Source of the DNA: Cephalotus follicularis | Taxonomy: Eukaryota > Streptophyta > Magnoliopsida > Oxalidales > Cephalotaceae | DNA: 64,000 nt | NCBI GenBank assembly: GCA_001972305.1 | Contig: BDDD01000051.1 | Location: forward strand, 12,014-76,013 | Direction of reading: 5' to 3' | In this document: piece after piece, positions 1 through 11,618 of the stretch | Numbering within the stretch: the stretch's first letter is position 1 | Layout: each line of letters begins with the position of its first letter | Position numbers and translations under genes: made by a program | Notes under the pieces: model-generated | Seen by the model: the letters and a program-made list of their open reading frames with translations, nothing else | Database searches by the model: none | What the model was told of the DNA's origin: nothing

Positions 1-168
1 TATCACATATCATATCACATATCATATACTAGAATCGATTCATACGCCTCTATCACATAGCGGATCCATAAATCCACCTCATGGGATTTACTCATAACAT
101 TCAGAGACGCCGTAGACTAATCACACCGCTACGGAAGTGTCATGTCCCTTTGCCAGGCCTACGACATG

Positions 169-188
169 CCTATGGTACGCCCCATAGG
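169..188 (-). other. Conserved LTR hairpin
   Basis: CCTATGG (169-175) and CCATAGG (182-188) form a perfect 7 bp stem with a 6-base loop. The matching place in the LTR at 23293-25693 has CCTATGA and TCATAGG, so one base pair changed on both sides and pairing was kept. Function is unknown; an RNA structure in the LTR transcript is an inference. Confidence 0.5.
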
Positions 189-771
189 TGGGTACAATAC
201 TCAGTATTCAATCATTTCGAAAACATAGATTTATCAAAATCAATTTAAAACACATAAATATGCTTCCACAAAACATATTTGAAAGTCGTTCACAACGATA
301 TCATAACGTACATTTCATAGTCAAAACATCAACTCATTTATTTTTCATTATAAAGAGATGATCATTTCATAACATATCATAACGTATCATAGCATAGCAT
401 AAAAATAAAGTTAGGAACATTTAAATTCATGAAATGTCAAAACCAACTTTATTTCTGAAACATATCATAAAACTTAACCAAGTCTATAGAACAAGAACAT
501 AGAATAAAACAGATTTTAGTTCGATAATCAGATAGTCAAGGAATGATAGAAATCCGTATCTTTTTCCGTTCACAAAACTCTTACGAAAAGATTGTTCACT
601 CAACTCCCTTTGAAGCACAACAATCTAAAATCCACCCAAAACCATTCATATAAGGGTTTAAGAAACATTAAAGACATTAAATAGACTTATTACAGTGTTT
701 AGAAAGACCCGGATCGATTAGGAGAAGAAACAGAGCAAAACTGTTGAAAACAGAAATTTTTCTGGGCAAAA

Positions 772-977
772 CAGCCGACTGTTACAGAGCACCAGCCGAC
801 TGGGGAAGCTTGGCAGTCGACTAATCACAAGGGCCAGCCGACTACACAAACCAGAATGCAGGCAGTTGATTGTCACTTAGATCCAGTCGACTACACAACC
901 CAAGACAGTCGACTGTGTTCATATGGCAGTCGACCACTCATCCAATCCAACCAACTGTCCACAAGAACAGCCGACTG
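772..977. repeat. Cluster of CAGTCGACTG-type palindromes
   Basis: About nine degenerate copies of CAGTCGACTG (variants CAGCCGACTG, CAGTCGACTA, CAGTCGACCA) occur 15-40 bases apart. The GTCGAC core is the same as in the GCGTCGACGC clusters elsewhere in the window, but the flanking arms differ. Sirevirus LTRs are known to carry comparable repeated palindromes; here the host LTR looks gypsy-like. Confidence 0.75.
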
Positions 978-2110
978 TTCTGGACGACAGAACAACAGAA
1001 ACTTTACAATTTCAGGTAGAAGCTAGTTCAATTGATTACAGTATTAAACCAGAAACACAAGGACATAAACATATGACATTATATGGCATTTAGATGACAC
1101 AGAAACGCAGAATTGACATAGAATAAGATGGACAATGACATAACTTCGAGAGAAAGAATTATCTGTTCAACACATGCATATGTTCAAGTCCAAATTCTCT
1201 ATCCATTATCACTTGCAGACTTTTAAAACCAGATTATGACAAGTCTAGGTGTATAAAACATGCTGACAGACTTACTAACACCATGACAGAACATATGTAT
1301 ACATAGGAATCAAAAGACACTAAGAATATTAGCAACAAAACAAAAGACAAAGTGACTAAACCATTACAGCGAATTCACTAACCTACAATAATTATCCAGA
1401 ACCTAGAAACACAGCAAGAATACCATAATTTACTGGTCACACGGCTGTGCAAAAAGGAAGCCAAAGAGAACCAAAAACAAGGAGATACGTAACTATGCTT
1501 ATCACACTAGAAGAATTCAACCCAAAAGAACTATCGAAGAATTGAAAATTACCTCCACAACGTGATGAAACGATTCCACAGCAGATCAAATAAAGTCCAA
1601 CAATGCAGAATCAGCAGTGGCTTTGCAGAAAAGAGAGGCAGCATATAAAATGACAATATCTCTCACCAAAAGGAAAAAGAGGAGACACAATCTGCTGACA
1701 TATGGAAGAAGAGAGGATTTTCAAAGAACTAGAAAGGAAAGAAGGATTGTTACCATGTGAATTGACGAGGGGGAGGAGTGAGTTCGGGAGAAAGAGAGGG
1801 AAGAATAGGAAAGAAAGAAAGAAAAAGGAAACAAAAGAAAAATAAAAATAAAAATAAAAGAAATGAAATAAAAGGATTTTAAAATAAAAGGAATTGTTTT
1901 AATAAAATAAAATTTCAATTAAATAAAATAAAAACCCAAACCCAACATTGCATTATCACATCCAAAAATTTAGGCTGATATCAGACAGCCCAAATCACAT
2001 AGGCCCAAAACATAGGGCAGCCAGACTTTAAAATTAACAAAATTGAAAAGCCCGAAAACAAACACATAAAAAGTCCGTAAAACACATTTACGGACAGACA
2101 GGGTATTACA

Positions 2111-2686
2111 ATTTGTTTAACAATTTCTAACATAGTTTAATTAGGGTTCGTTGTATAAGCTTTAAACAAACTTTCACATAATTGCATAAGCTATAACAGT
2201 CCTTAATTCCGTTAATTTCATTTTCTGCATAAGTTTTAACAATCTTATTTTAATTTAGGTCTTTCATAAAAAACACTGCTTTGGCCTTCCGTTTTTCGCT
2301 TTAATTTAGGATTGCGTTAGTTAGTGGTTTTCGTTAGTGAATGACTGATTGGGTACGTGGTCCAAATAATCGTTTTGAAAGAATTAACCAGCAACAACAA
2401 TTGGCGGACGAGCGTCCAATTCAAACTATGCGCGATAGATTCTATCCTGCAAGGATAGAGCAACCATCCTGTATCCTGTTGCCTGCCCCTCAAGGGAACA
2501 ATTTCTAGTTGAAATCCCAATTTATTAGCATGCTCCAGCACTTTCATGGATTACCCAACGAGGATGCATACCTTTTCCTTCGCGAGTTCAAGGAGGTGTG
2601 TGCCATCATGAAACTTCAGCAACTCTCAGACGATGCAATCAAATTGCGATATATCAATTTTTCTCTGAAAGATGGCACTAAGAAGT
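2111..2686 (+). pseudogene. Athila-like leader and gag N-terminal part
   Basis: This is the untranslated leader (2111-2340) and first part of the gag gene of an Athila-like Ty3/gypsy element; Gag forms the particle that packages element RNA. The start codon at 2341 opens a frame with the Athila hallmarks NEDAYLFLREF and SDDAIKLRYINFSLKD. One in-frame stop (TAG, about 2507) breaks it. At 2686 the frame is interrupted by a solo LTR and resumes exactly at 5246 after one copy of the 5 bp duplication. The upstream LTR and primer site are replaced by the LTR at 1-2110. The 37 bases 2111-2147 recur inverted at 5488-5524 with two mismatches. Confidence 0.8.
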
Positions 2687-3211
2687 TGTCACACCCCGTT
2701 CTGACATACAGTTACGACCCGGAGGTCATGACAATTAACATATATAAATATCCAGCTTATACAATTCCATGGAAAATTTAAACCTTTCAAAGCTTGTCAT
2801 TTCATTTTATTGCAGAAGCATATCATTTATAAGCTGAATTAAAAACGTAACATGCATTGCATACTACATGTTACAATAACATAACACCATCATTTTTAAT
2901 TGCCCTCAACAGAGCATGAACTATTCAATCATTACCATGATTCCATTTTCCCAATTATCCATAAATACAGTAATCCATTAATACAATACAACTTCAACAT
3001 TTCCCGATGGAAATACAACTTAAACTCTTTACTTCGTTTTTCCCCCATGCTCACAGATGTCGATCCACTGCATCAATCTGAAATTGATAAGGTTACACGA
3101 ATCCAATGCCTATGTAGAGAAAACATAAATACACTTTGGGGTCAAAGATAACAATGTCGTGAAATGAATGCATCGTGATGCAATACATAACATATACACA
3201 ATACATATGTA

Positions 3212-3240
3212 TATCTATCTATCTATCTATACATATANNN
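3212..3240. repeat. ATCT microsatellite next to NNN gap
   Basis: About five ATCT units (3212-3230) are followed by three unknown bases at 3238-3240. The Ns mark an assembly gap or unresolved length, so repeat length and LTR length here may be wrong. Confidence 0.95.
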
Positions 3241-3370
3241 TATAAACCAATATGCGACCAACCATGCCAAGTGGCTACATAAACACAATCCATCAATCAT
3301 GTCACAAATGACCAATCAATCCAATCCGAGTTTGATATCTACCTCCCGAAGGTTGGTAGTATCTCCTATC

Positions 3371-3505
3371 GATGCTAGCTGGCAGGTTGGCAGGGGAAAT
3401 CTCGATCAAACAATTGATGCTAACTGGCACATAGGCGGGGGAAAGCTCAATGAAACAAATGAGGCTAGCCGGCCCATAGGCGGGGGAAAGCTCATAGTGT
3501 GGTGT
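3371..3505. repeat. 45 bp tandem repeat, three copies
   Basis: Units start at 3371, 3416 and 3461 and share GATGCTAGCTGGC-type starts and GGCGGGGGAAAGCTC cores. The repeat lies in the part of the LTR that carries minisatellites or repeated hairpins in sister LTRs (13120-13305; 51943-52145). It is not coding in either strand in any convincing way. Confidence 0.85.
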
Positions 3506-3948
3506 CCTTGCCATCTCCTGGCCCCCAAGGCATAACCTGCCATTAGCGTAAGTGACAACCTCTGTCACTGCACTAACAGCGTAACAATCATAATCAATCA
3601 ATAAATTCAGTCAATTATGTTCCAAGCTGTTTATAAATTCATAAACGCTTGAAATCACATACACATTTGGACACATTTGGATATATATAAAATAACCCTT
3701 TCCAAAATCATCATCAAGTAGTTTATATGTAATAAAATACTTGTCAAACATATTTCTTCAAAATATGTATTCGTCTCTTGAAACATAGTTTCAATCTATC
3801 AAAATATAATATTTCGGGTTATAATAACAGTAATTACAAATATCTAAAATGTTAAAACACTTTAGAAATCATATACATTTCAATCCACAATCAAGTTCAT
3901 AGCGATATGAAATGTAAACATATGCTCGAATGCAAAACATGCTCAATT

Positions 3949-4180
3949 CGCGTCAACGTGTACCGTATAGGCGTCAATGTCCAATCCAGTTACTTAAGCG
4001 ACGCCGTTTAACTCTTGGCGTCGATGCTACAAGGCATGGACCCTTGATTGTCGGCGCTTTACACCTAGGCGTTGACGCTTTTAAGGTATGACCTTAAGCG
4101 TCAACATTTCAAGAATCTTTCTCTCATGTATAACAGTACAAAGCGTCGATGCTTATTCTTTAAGCGTCGGCGGTTAAAGA
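3949..4180. repeat. GCGTCGACGC palindrome cluster (LTR 2687-5240, distal)
   Basis: Eight or so variants are visible, such as GGCGTCGATGCT, GGCGTTGACGCTT and AAGCGTCGATGCTT. Variants differ from the palindrome mainly by C-to-T or G-to-A changes at CpG sites. Spacing is about 20-40 bases. Confidence 0.85.
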
Positions 4181-4925
4181 AGACCAGAACATCATCTTCT
4201 TCAACTCGACTTAACACCAGCGAAATCAACATGCAATACTTGCAATCTAATCCATATTCATTCCAGTATACAACATGCAGGGCAAGTTTGACATCCACAA
4301 AAGACATATCATAATTCAATCAATCCTCAACCCACAATAATCATGCAAATCATCAATGACCATTTACTATTTTTGAACTCAAAATTGCATGTAAATAATC
4401 CCTACCTTAGATTCCAAGTTAGGAATCGAAGTCCACCACTTTAAGTCTACAAAAACAGTGGCGTTTGAGCTTCCCAGCAACTCCAACCAGGCCCAGTAGC
4501 TCCAATTTCCAAGCTTTCCAAGATTTGTACTGGTTCAACAATGAAGGATATGATTTGCTCTCTCTTTCCTCTGTCTTTTTTTGTTTCTCTTCTGTTTCTT
4601 TCTTCTCTTTCTCTCTATTCTTCCTGGTGCATTCACAAAGATGAGAGGCATGCTTTATGAGCGTTTCTCTCACACTTTCTCCTGCCCCCCACCCCTCCCA
4701 TGCATTGCAAGGTCTCGCTCTCCTTTCCTCTTGCGCATGCATGGTGGCACCTGCTCCCTCTCATTCTCATCTGTCTCGTGACACACACATGTCATGGCAG
4801 GTCAAGGAACATGGGGGCATGTTGGACATGCTATCTCTGGCGTGATAAGGCACCCAACAGTGATCAATACCTACTCCCATCACGTTTTCCTGACAGTGTT
4901 TTAAACGTGTCTGCTGTTCGTCTTT

Positions 4926-5082
4926 AAGCGGTGACGCTTTCCTCTTAGTGTCGACGCTTAACTCTGTTTATTCATTGGTGTCGACGCTATCTCTTGGCGT
5001 AGACGCTTTGCAGTCAATGTGCATTGCATGCGTGTTTTGTATTCTTGGCGTCAACACTTTGTTCTTGGGCGTCGACGCTTTT
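4926..5082. repeat. GCGTCGACGC palindrome cluster (LTR 2687-5240, proximal)
   Basis: Six variants including GTGTCGACGCTTA, GTGTCGACGCTAT, GCGTAGACGCTTT and GGCGTCGACGCTTTT lie 150-310 bases from the LTR start on the minus strand. Confidence 0.88.
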
Positions 5083-5240
5083 GATAGTTTCCAGCATTTG
5101 TAATCCAATGCAACACTCCTAACATTCTTTCTTCCAAAATCAACATCATAAGTTGGAAAATTCATCATTTCTCATTAATTCATGATAAAGTTACATCAAG
5201 AATTACAACAGTACAATAAATAGAATTTCCAGTCATTACA

Positions 5241-5487
5241 GAAGTGGCTCTACAATCTTCCCTATGGTTCCATTTCTACATGTGATCATTTCACTGTTTC
5301 GTTCCTTAATAAATTATTTCCGCTCCACAAAAGCAATAAACTTAGGAACGACATTCTCCAGATTCGCCCAAAATTAAATGAACCATTCCCTAGATGTATG
5401 GAACGTTTCAAAGATCTCCTTTACAGTGTCAGCATCATGGTTTGAACACATGGTATTTACGCCAAATCATCTAGGAAGGCATCGACT
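5241..5487 (+). pseudogene. Athila-like gag, continuation after solo LTR
   Basis: The gag frame broken at 2686 continues here, starting with the KKWLYNLP segment typical of Athila Gag and including FLNKLFPLHKS and MERFKDLL. It then degenerates and reaches a stop close to 5487. The rest of gag and all of pol are missing. From 5488 the sequence switches to an Athila leader in the opposite orientation, so the gag was cut by an inversion or by a second element. Confidence 0.8.
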
Positions 5488-5633
5488 ACCCTAATTAAAC
5501 AATGTTAGAAATTGTTAGACAAATCATGAAAACAAGAAAATAAAAATAAAAATAAAAATAAAAATAAAAACAAATACTACGAATCAGTGAAACAAATTTA
5601 AAACTTGTTTCCCCGGCAACGACGCCAAAAACT
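5488..5633 (-). other. Inverted Athila-like leader and Asp primer site
   Basis: On the minus strand this reads LTR end, primer-binding site, then leader. The site TGGCGTCGTTGCCGGGGAA (5627-5609) fits the 3' end of tRNA-Asp, as used by Athila elements. The leader holds an (AAAAAT)n tract (about 5537-5571). Its last 37 bases (5524-5488) match 2111-2147 in reverse complement with two mismatches, showing that it belongs to the same family as the plus-strand gag beside it. Confidence 0.8.
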
Positions 5634-6999
5634 TGTTCACGTGTTTTGAATGTTTTAAAATTTATACTGCAACTGCGCAGTTGTGCAGTAACAAGTTGAT
5701 CACTAGGAAAAAAAGATAAATTAATTTTAATCTATCGAACCTAGGTGAAGTATGCAATCTTGAAGGAATATTGAACCAACAAGAATAACACATGCAAAAT
5801 TATGAATTACTAAAGCAGTAAATAAAACTGGATAAAATATGCAGGAGAAAATCAGTTTTAGGGTATAGAAACTCACCATAGATTATATTGAACAACTCAC
5901 TTACTTGATTGATCAGACCTTGGTAACCAATGACAAGTAGGTTGATACGGGGTGCGACTGTGATGACAAATCGTATGAGTAGTCATGCCATGTCTATACG
6001 GAGTGTGTTCGCCGTGACAAACCATATGAGTAGACTCCATTGATTGCATTAAAAACCATTCATTCAACAATGTTCTTCTTCACCGACAAAGTGTTTGTGG
6101 ATTTTAATCAGACAAACAAAGTGTGTCAGAAAGCAGAAAATTGAGGAACAAATCAAAACTTCAAGGATTTTATTGATGGAGTTGAATTAATACAATCTCG
6201 GCTTTATTCTAACCCTAAAAACCCTGAGAAACTAGCTAGAAAACATTGTAATAAAAGTAAACAGAAGAGAAAGAAGTAGGCTGCTACTCAAAGCTTCCAT
6301 ACTATTATGGCCGGGCTCACAATGTTTTTATACTGTAAAACATTCATAAGAACGAATAAAAAATTAACCTAATCGTTTAAGGAAATAATTACATTCTGAA
6401 TAAAAATAAAAAAAAACTTCTCATATTTGTTGCCAGGCGTCGTAGGCGTCAAAGCTTATACTTTGTGTTGATGGTTTGGAGCTTTGGCGTTGATGTTTTT
6501 CGCGCTTTAGTGGTTAAGCGTCGACGGTAATGAGTAAGGCGTTGATGGTTTAGTAAAGGGATTTGTGGGATTGCTCTACACGACTTAAGTGTCAACGGTA
6601 AAGTTTAACCCGTCAACGCTTTAAAATGTGTAAGTTGAGCGTCGATGCTTTAAATCAACGCGTCGATGCTTAGAGTGTGTAATTCTGATTGTTAAGCTTC
6701 TGTACCAAAGCGTTGAAACTTTAATCTTAACTGTTGGCACTTTGAGTATAAGCTTCGATGCTTCCAAGAAAGGCGTCGACACTTTGCTCTGTTTTTCTGC
6801 AAAAATTCGTCATTCTTCAAGCTTTGATCTTTTTGTCTCCAATTCGCACCAATTTGAGTAGTTTTCATGCACTTTATTCTCTTTGGCCTTGTACGTGAAA
6901 ATCAATGCAACACAACCAAACTAGTCTATTCCAAGCATAAAAATATCATAAATAGATCCTTAAAAATAACACATTTTTATGCCAAAAACTTGCACAGCA
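5634..6999 (-). mobile_element. Athila-like LTR (minus strand)
   Basis: The LTR starts on the plus strand with TGTTCACG right after the Asp primer site. It ends in the CA-rich stretch 6971-6999, where the exact end is not certain. It is the 5' LTR of a minus-strand copy whose internal part is cut to about 120 bases. Its body carries a cluster of GCGTCGACGC-like motifs (6436-6792). Its right edge interrupts the protease region of another gypsy element (7015 onwards). Confidence 0.7.
6436..6792. repeat. GCGTCGACGC palindrome cluster (Athila-like LTR)
   Basis: More than ten variants occur, among them AAGCGTCGACGGTAA, GCGTTGATGGTTT, GCGTCGATGCTT and GGCGTCGACACTTT. Unlike the other clusters, this one is in an Athila-type LTR identified by its tRNA-Asp primer site. 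Confidence 0.85.
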
Positions 7000-7014
7000 G
7001 AAACAATTTTTATT

Positions 7015-8137
7015 GCCTGGTGGTCTAAGGTTCCAATAAACTGGAACTGAGACTGGCCTGGCATATTGAAGGTTAAAACATTCTCATAGCATTCGACACG
7101 AGCATAGTGTGTCGCTAATCAATCCATCCTAAGAATTACATCAAGTTCATCCATCAGCAACATTATAAGATCTTCCATTAATACACGGTTGGCGATCTCT
7201 ATGGCACAAGACCTCCACACCCATTCGGCATATACAGATTCTCCCACTGGGGTGCTGACTTCCATTATAAATCATAACGGTTCGGGTTCTACATCAATAT
7301 GACATATGGAAATGAAACCCGGATCACTTGTACCATATGTAGTGATAAAGAAATGATACCTCCAATGACTGAGGTAGATCCTGCAGCAGCCCTGTGATCC
7401 GTTGAATACACTCTGCCCTGCATGGTAGGTGTCGAACCCATTGGTTTTTTGCGTTGGTCTCCCCGCACTGTAGAAGGTGAACTTGTGCTTGCATGCCCTC
7501 GATATTGTTGTCGGGAACCACTGCCCAGCTGGGGATCTCCTTGAGATCTAGCCGAACTCAGTCCCGACTTATTCCCGGATTCATACCTGTTATGAGGGCA
7601 CTCTGTTGCCAGATGGTACATAGGTCTGCCAATGTTCAGCTTCACCATGGAGCATATAGGTGGAAAATAGGACCTTCTCAGAGTATGAGTATTGAAAAAC
7701 TGTGAAGATCTTCTCTATTTTCATTATCCATCTTTTAGCGACAATAGTATGAGGATCCCCTGTAAAAACTGGAGGGTTCAACTTCAAGAACCTGATCAAA
7801 GGATCCCAACATGAAGGTTGACCGACTGATCTCCTGCATACTTTCGCACGCCTAGTCAGTCTTACAGCTGGGTATTGTTCTGGTACCTCTACTGCATGCC
7901 TAACTGGCCTTTCGGCTGGGATTTCCTCCGTTGTAGCTCCTTGAGGCCGCATAAATTCATTCATTCAGGTCATCATGGAACGTACTTCCCTTAGAAAACC
8001 TCTAGACCCTCCCCGGGTAGGGGCAACATTTTCTGCTTCCCGAGCCACACTTCCTTCTTCTGCAACTCTAGCTCGGGTCCGTCTAGTTGTCGCCCACCTC
8101 TAACTTCTCTAGTGGTTCTTCTGGGTCGACCTTCCAT
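7015..8137 (-). pseudogene. Gypsy gag-protease relic (minus strand)
   Basis: Decayed gag and protease of a Ty3/gypsy element, lying directly downstream of its primer site and LTR. The start codon is at 8137 (MEGRPRRTT). A frameshift follows, then a recognisable Gag core near 7964-7590 (FLKLNPPVFTGDP, LHGEAEHW). The frame then jumps straight into the zinc-knuckle tail (LATECP near 7600) and the QGRVYSTDHR start of protease, so several hundred bases of gag are deleted. Further left are protease traces resembling DVILGMDWL and a FNMPGQSQFQF stretch. Several stops are present and the relic ends at the Athila-like LTR. The gag type and tRNA-Met primer site suggest a Tekay-like chromovirus. Confidence 0.75.
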
Positions 8138-8310
8138 ATACCTACCTTGTATAAGAGACAAAACTTAGCTATCAATTTTATTAACCATAATTCCAAGAAA
8201 CTCAATATAACATTTATTATTTCCGCAACACCAAATAGCACTTTATTCAATAAATCACTTTCAAGTTCCAGCAGCGAAGGACCCTACCCTGGAATATCCA
8301 GCATAGATTA

Positions 8311-8324
8311 GCACTCTGATACCA
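8311..8324 (-). other. tRNA-Met-type primer-binding site
   Basis: On the minus strand TGGTATCAGAGTGC lies four bases downstream of the LTR end (8329), as expected for a primer-binding site complementary to initiator tRNA-Met. It shows that the LTR to its right is a 5' LTR and that the element reads leftwards. Confidence 0.9.
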
Positions 8325-9030
8325 AAACTGTCATGCCCCGAACCATGGGGGAACCCCCATCACCCAACACGTGATCATCGTCCATTTAATCCATGTAATT
8401 TCATATAAATCATACTCCAAAAGTGCTATAGATTAAATCTAACACTTAAAAATTTTACAAAAATCGGGCATGTAGTATCCGTTTATTGGACCATACCCCC
8501 AGTAAATGAAAACACAGTTTATAAAATGGGCTCAGCCCTCAGCAAACCACACTCTCGTAGCAGGAAATCAAGAAGTATACAATACGCATGCGGAATAATC
8601 ATTCCAATACCTCAATAGATGAACCCATCCATATCGATACATCAACACGCGTATATATTTTAAACACTGCCACAAACCATGTCTCTTATACAATCTCTGC
8701 TACTTTACATCAACCATATTTATACAATGCAGGTCGGAGGAGATATAGATTCTTACTCTGCGATTTTGCCCGATTGATCATTACGGCGAGTCACCTGGAC
8801 ATGAACTATTCCATTACAATATAATGGGTCAACAACCCGAAGGTTGTGTACAAAATACATATGTAGTGAATGTGTAGTGGGAAGTAGATATATTTATGCG
8901 ACAATAGAATGCAAGATAAACAAGAAGATCAATTGCTCATAATAGAACTCATGTCATTTATTCAGTATTTCATAATCCTACTATGTCTCGCTAACCATAA
9001 CCTTTTCATTTCCTCTTTTTATTAGTAATC

Positions 9031-9270
9031 CAGAGATTAAATAAATATATGTACTGTCCGATACCAGTATATATAAGTAGTTAACCAAAATACCATCTCA
9101 TTTCAATATTAACAATTCAAAATCAATCACAGTATGGCTCATGTCATTCCATACTCATAACTCATCCCTCTGATAACAATCGAGAAGTTAACTAAATATA
9201 TATACTGTCCCATACCAGCATATGTAAGTGGTTAACAAAAATACCATTCATTTCAATCTTAACAATTCAT
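9031..9270. repeat. Duplicated block of about 150 bp
   Basis: Two diverged direct copies share ACTGTCC-ATACCAG, TAAGT-GTTAAC and ATTTCAAT-TTAACAATTCA landmarks, offset by about 150 bases. They lie inside the LTR and look like an old internal duplication. Confidence 0.65.
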
Positions 9271-10266
9271 TCTGAGACATATAGGGGCTGTCTTCAGCCT
9301 CCTCTGCCGTAGCGATAGAATACAGGCGCTCCAACTCTTCTTAGATTCAATACATGCTCATTTGACCTTCCTACATCATTTCAATAGGCTACGGACGTCC
9401 TATGGAATCTTAGAACATATGCAGGCTCTTCTCGGCCTTCTCTGCTCAACGTAGAGCAGACAACAGACACTCTCGGTGTTGTGGCAGAGGAGTCTGTACA
9501 GGATTGGTATAGTCTTACTGGCATACTAGGTCATTATTCTCTTATACACCTACGTATTATCGGGTTGTATTTTCACTGGCCTAGTAGACTCTTCCCTTTT
9601 AACACTTGGCACTTGGATCAAGTAGTAAGGGTTGTCTTATTATTTAAGTGCTTTTGGAATTCACACAGTAAGCTTTCCAATATGTTTAGTCATGTATAAC
9701 CACTATCCCCTGGATTTAATCACACTTAAGCTCTGTTTGGTAATGCTGTGGGAGAAAGTGCTGTGAGAGAAAGTGCTGTCGGATGGTGCTGTGGGAGAAA
9801 GTTGTGCTATGGCTGAAGCTGTTTGGTAATACTATACGAGAAAGTGCTTTCTAATAAAAAAAATATCGTTCATGTATTTGATAAATCTTTTATTAATTTT
9901 TTTTACATATTTATATAATATAAGATTTTGTTTGTTATGCTTAAATAAAAATACTCAAGAATTGTAATTATATTAAAAAAATACAAATTAACATGAAATT
10001 AATTGTACTCGTTATATTAATAAATAGTCAAAAAATAAAATAACTAATCTTCATATTCAACAACAACTTACAATGCTATACATTTCAAAAACTTGAGTAA
10101 TATTATCCATACGATAATGCCTCCCATGGATTGATTGTTTGGATTTATCTCAGCCCTGTTCCATGGGAAAAGCAAAAGAAGGTGTTGAACATCACAAGTT
10201 CTGTAACAAACAACCATCTTCATGAATACTTTCCGCTTACTAGTTCTGAACTGCCTTCCTTCCCAG

Positions 10267-11618
10267 CATTTCCATCAACGTCAAGGAGCAGGGATGATTT
10301 CAACTGCAATAAAACAAATTAGTTAGCGTGGTTAGGAATACAAAAAAATAATTTAAAATTAAAAGCAGCTTGCTATTAAGAAAGAAGTTCTCATTATCAC
10401 TTATGCAGCACACGAGTCCATCACATACATCAATAAAATATGAATGAGAGAAGATAATTACTAAAACAAGAAAAGGTTTCCCCAGTTAAAAATGCAGACG
10501 ACAAATGGCATTAGTGACAATATGACTCAATATCAACTAAAGTCTCTATTAGAAAGTTAACAATGCATCTTTGTTTGTTTATATAAAACTATCTAGCAGA
10601 ATTCAATTTATATTTAAATTGAACACTTGATCAAACAAATTGATCAAGTACTATTGCAGCAAAAAAGAGCATAAGAATGAAAAGTAAAACGAACACCTTA
10701 GAGATACATCTTTTTCAAGATAGCAACCACGTTAATATTAAATTAAATGCCGCATCATAAGAATTGTCAAACTTTGTTTCGGCTGTAAGAAAACAAACAA
10801 GGAGATTCCTAACTCCTTATCATTTTCAAAAGAATTGAGTAATGATCAATGTCAAAATGCAAATAAACCTCATTTAAAGTTTTAGTTAATATCGAAAAGA
10901 AAAGCTCACACTAATATGAAGGGAAAGTAGGAACCTAATTACGAGCACAAGTGACATCAGCTTCTGAAACCCGATAAGCTAACTTGGTCGTCTTATACAT
11001 AATTGCATAGGCTAAATCATCTAAGCAATCCGGCTGAAAATGAAATAGCACAATTAACATCATCCAGGCATATCTGAGAGTGATATCTGAGAAATGAATA
11101 AACCTAAAAACAGCTATAGAACTTGCATTACATAGGATGAACAAGATGGACCACTTCAATAATATGTTTACGTACAATCATTTAAAATTCAGAGACCAAT
11201 GTAGACGAAACACATTAAAGATATCACCTTAGCAACTGCAAAAACACCAAATAGACCAGTGTCCTTATAGTTGGTGTTGAAAGCCATCATACTTTCTGCT
11301 ATTTCATTGATACCAACCCTCTGTGCCAGCTCAGAACTGTTTAAAGACAGCCAAAACTTACTAATGCAATGCTCAGAAGAGAACAACTTCTATTAGCAGG
11401 TACATATACAGGTCAAAGATGAACCCAAGTACCCTTTAATGTCAGGAGTTACAAGATTTAAGCTCACCTCATTTCCTTTCCACTGCCTGAACTTTTATTC
11501 CATGAACCCAACATAGCTTGCATGACACGAGGGCAATGGAATCTGGATCTGTCCAAGATGCTCCATTGAAAGCAACCGCATATCGTGCCAGAGGAATATC
11601 ATCATCAAGCATCCCAGC
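10267..11618 (-). pseudogene. MPPbeta-like: Mitochondrial processing peptidase beta fragment
   Basis: Four exons in order on the minus strand: 11618-11468 (DDDIPLARYAVAFNGASW), 11336-11228 (RVGINEIAESMMAFNTNY), 11033-10935 (CLDDLAYAIMY, TKLAYRVSEADVT) and the start of a fourth, 10303 to about 10267 (LKSSLLL). Introns keep GT donors and AG acceptors, so this is a genomic copy, not a processed one. In the plant enzyme this region belongs to the C-terminal half of the M16-family beta subunit, which cleaves presequences from imported mitochondrial proteins. Damage: a one-base deletion in the first exon after DPDSIAL, CAG changed to TAG at the end of the third exon, and loss of the fourth exon's end. 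The N-terminal half with the zinc site is absent, so it is not functional. Confidence 0.9.
10625..10649. other. Perfect hairpin inside the transposon
   Basis: ACTTGATCA (10625-10633) and TGATCAAGT (10641-10649) form a 9 bp stem with a 7-base loop, in the intron between the third and fourth peptidase exons. A near-palindromic AT-rich stretch lies just upstream. No role is known. Confidence 0.5.

Larger units (their letters stand above)
1..2110 (-). mobile_element. Chromovirus-like LTR, left part outside window
   Basis: Read on the minus strand, the LTR begins at position 2110 with TGTAATACCC and runs leftwards out of the window. It has no coding capacity. From position 24 to 190 it resembles 23990-24140, the same part of another LTR, including the order rescue of a short hairpin (169-188). 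It carries a cluster of CAGTCGACTG motifs at 772-977. Its right edge lies directly against the leader of an Athila-like element (2111 onwards), so it inserted there. The left target duplication cannot be seen. Whether it is a solo LTR or part of a full element is unknown. Confidence 0.7.
2687..5240 (-). mobile_element. Solo LTR, 2554 bp, TSD GAAGT
   Basis: The LTR runs from TGTCACACCCCG to CAGTCATTACA and is flanked on both sides by GAAGT (2682-2686 and 5241-5245). Removing it plus one GAAGT restores the Athila gag frame, which fixes both ends precisely. There is no internal region, so it is a solo LTR, the usual product of LTR-LTR recombination. On the minus strand it reads: start, palindrome cluster (5082-4926), purine-rich tract (about 4620-4560), second cluster (4180-3949), 45 bp tandem repeat (3505-3371), end. 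The same order recurs in the LTRs at 8329-14836 and 50052-52948, which supports a chromovirus-like origin. Confidence 0.92.

Noticed and set aside
3371..3505. CRISPR-like array or other spaced direct repeats
   Set aside because: Units are head-to-tail with no unique spacers and lie inside an LTR; the palindrome clusters also lack constant-length spacers. Not CRISPR.
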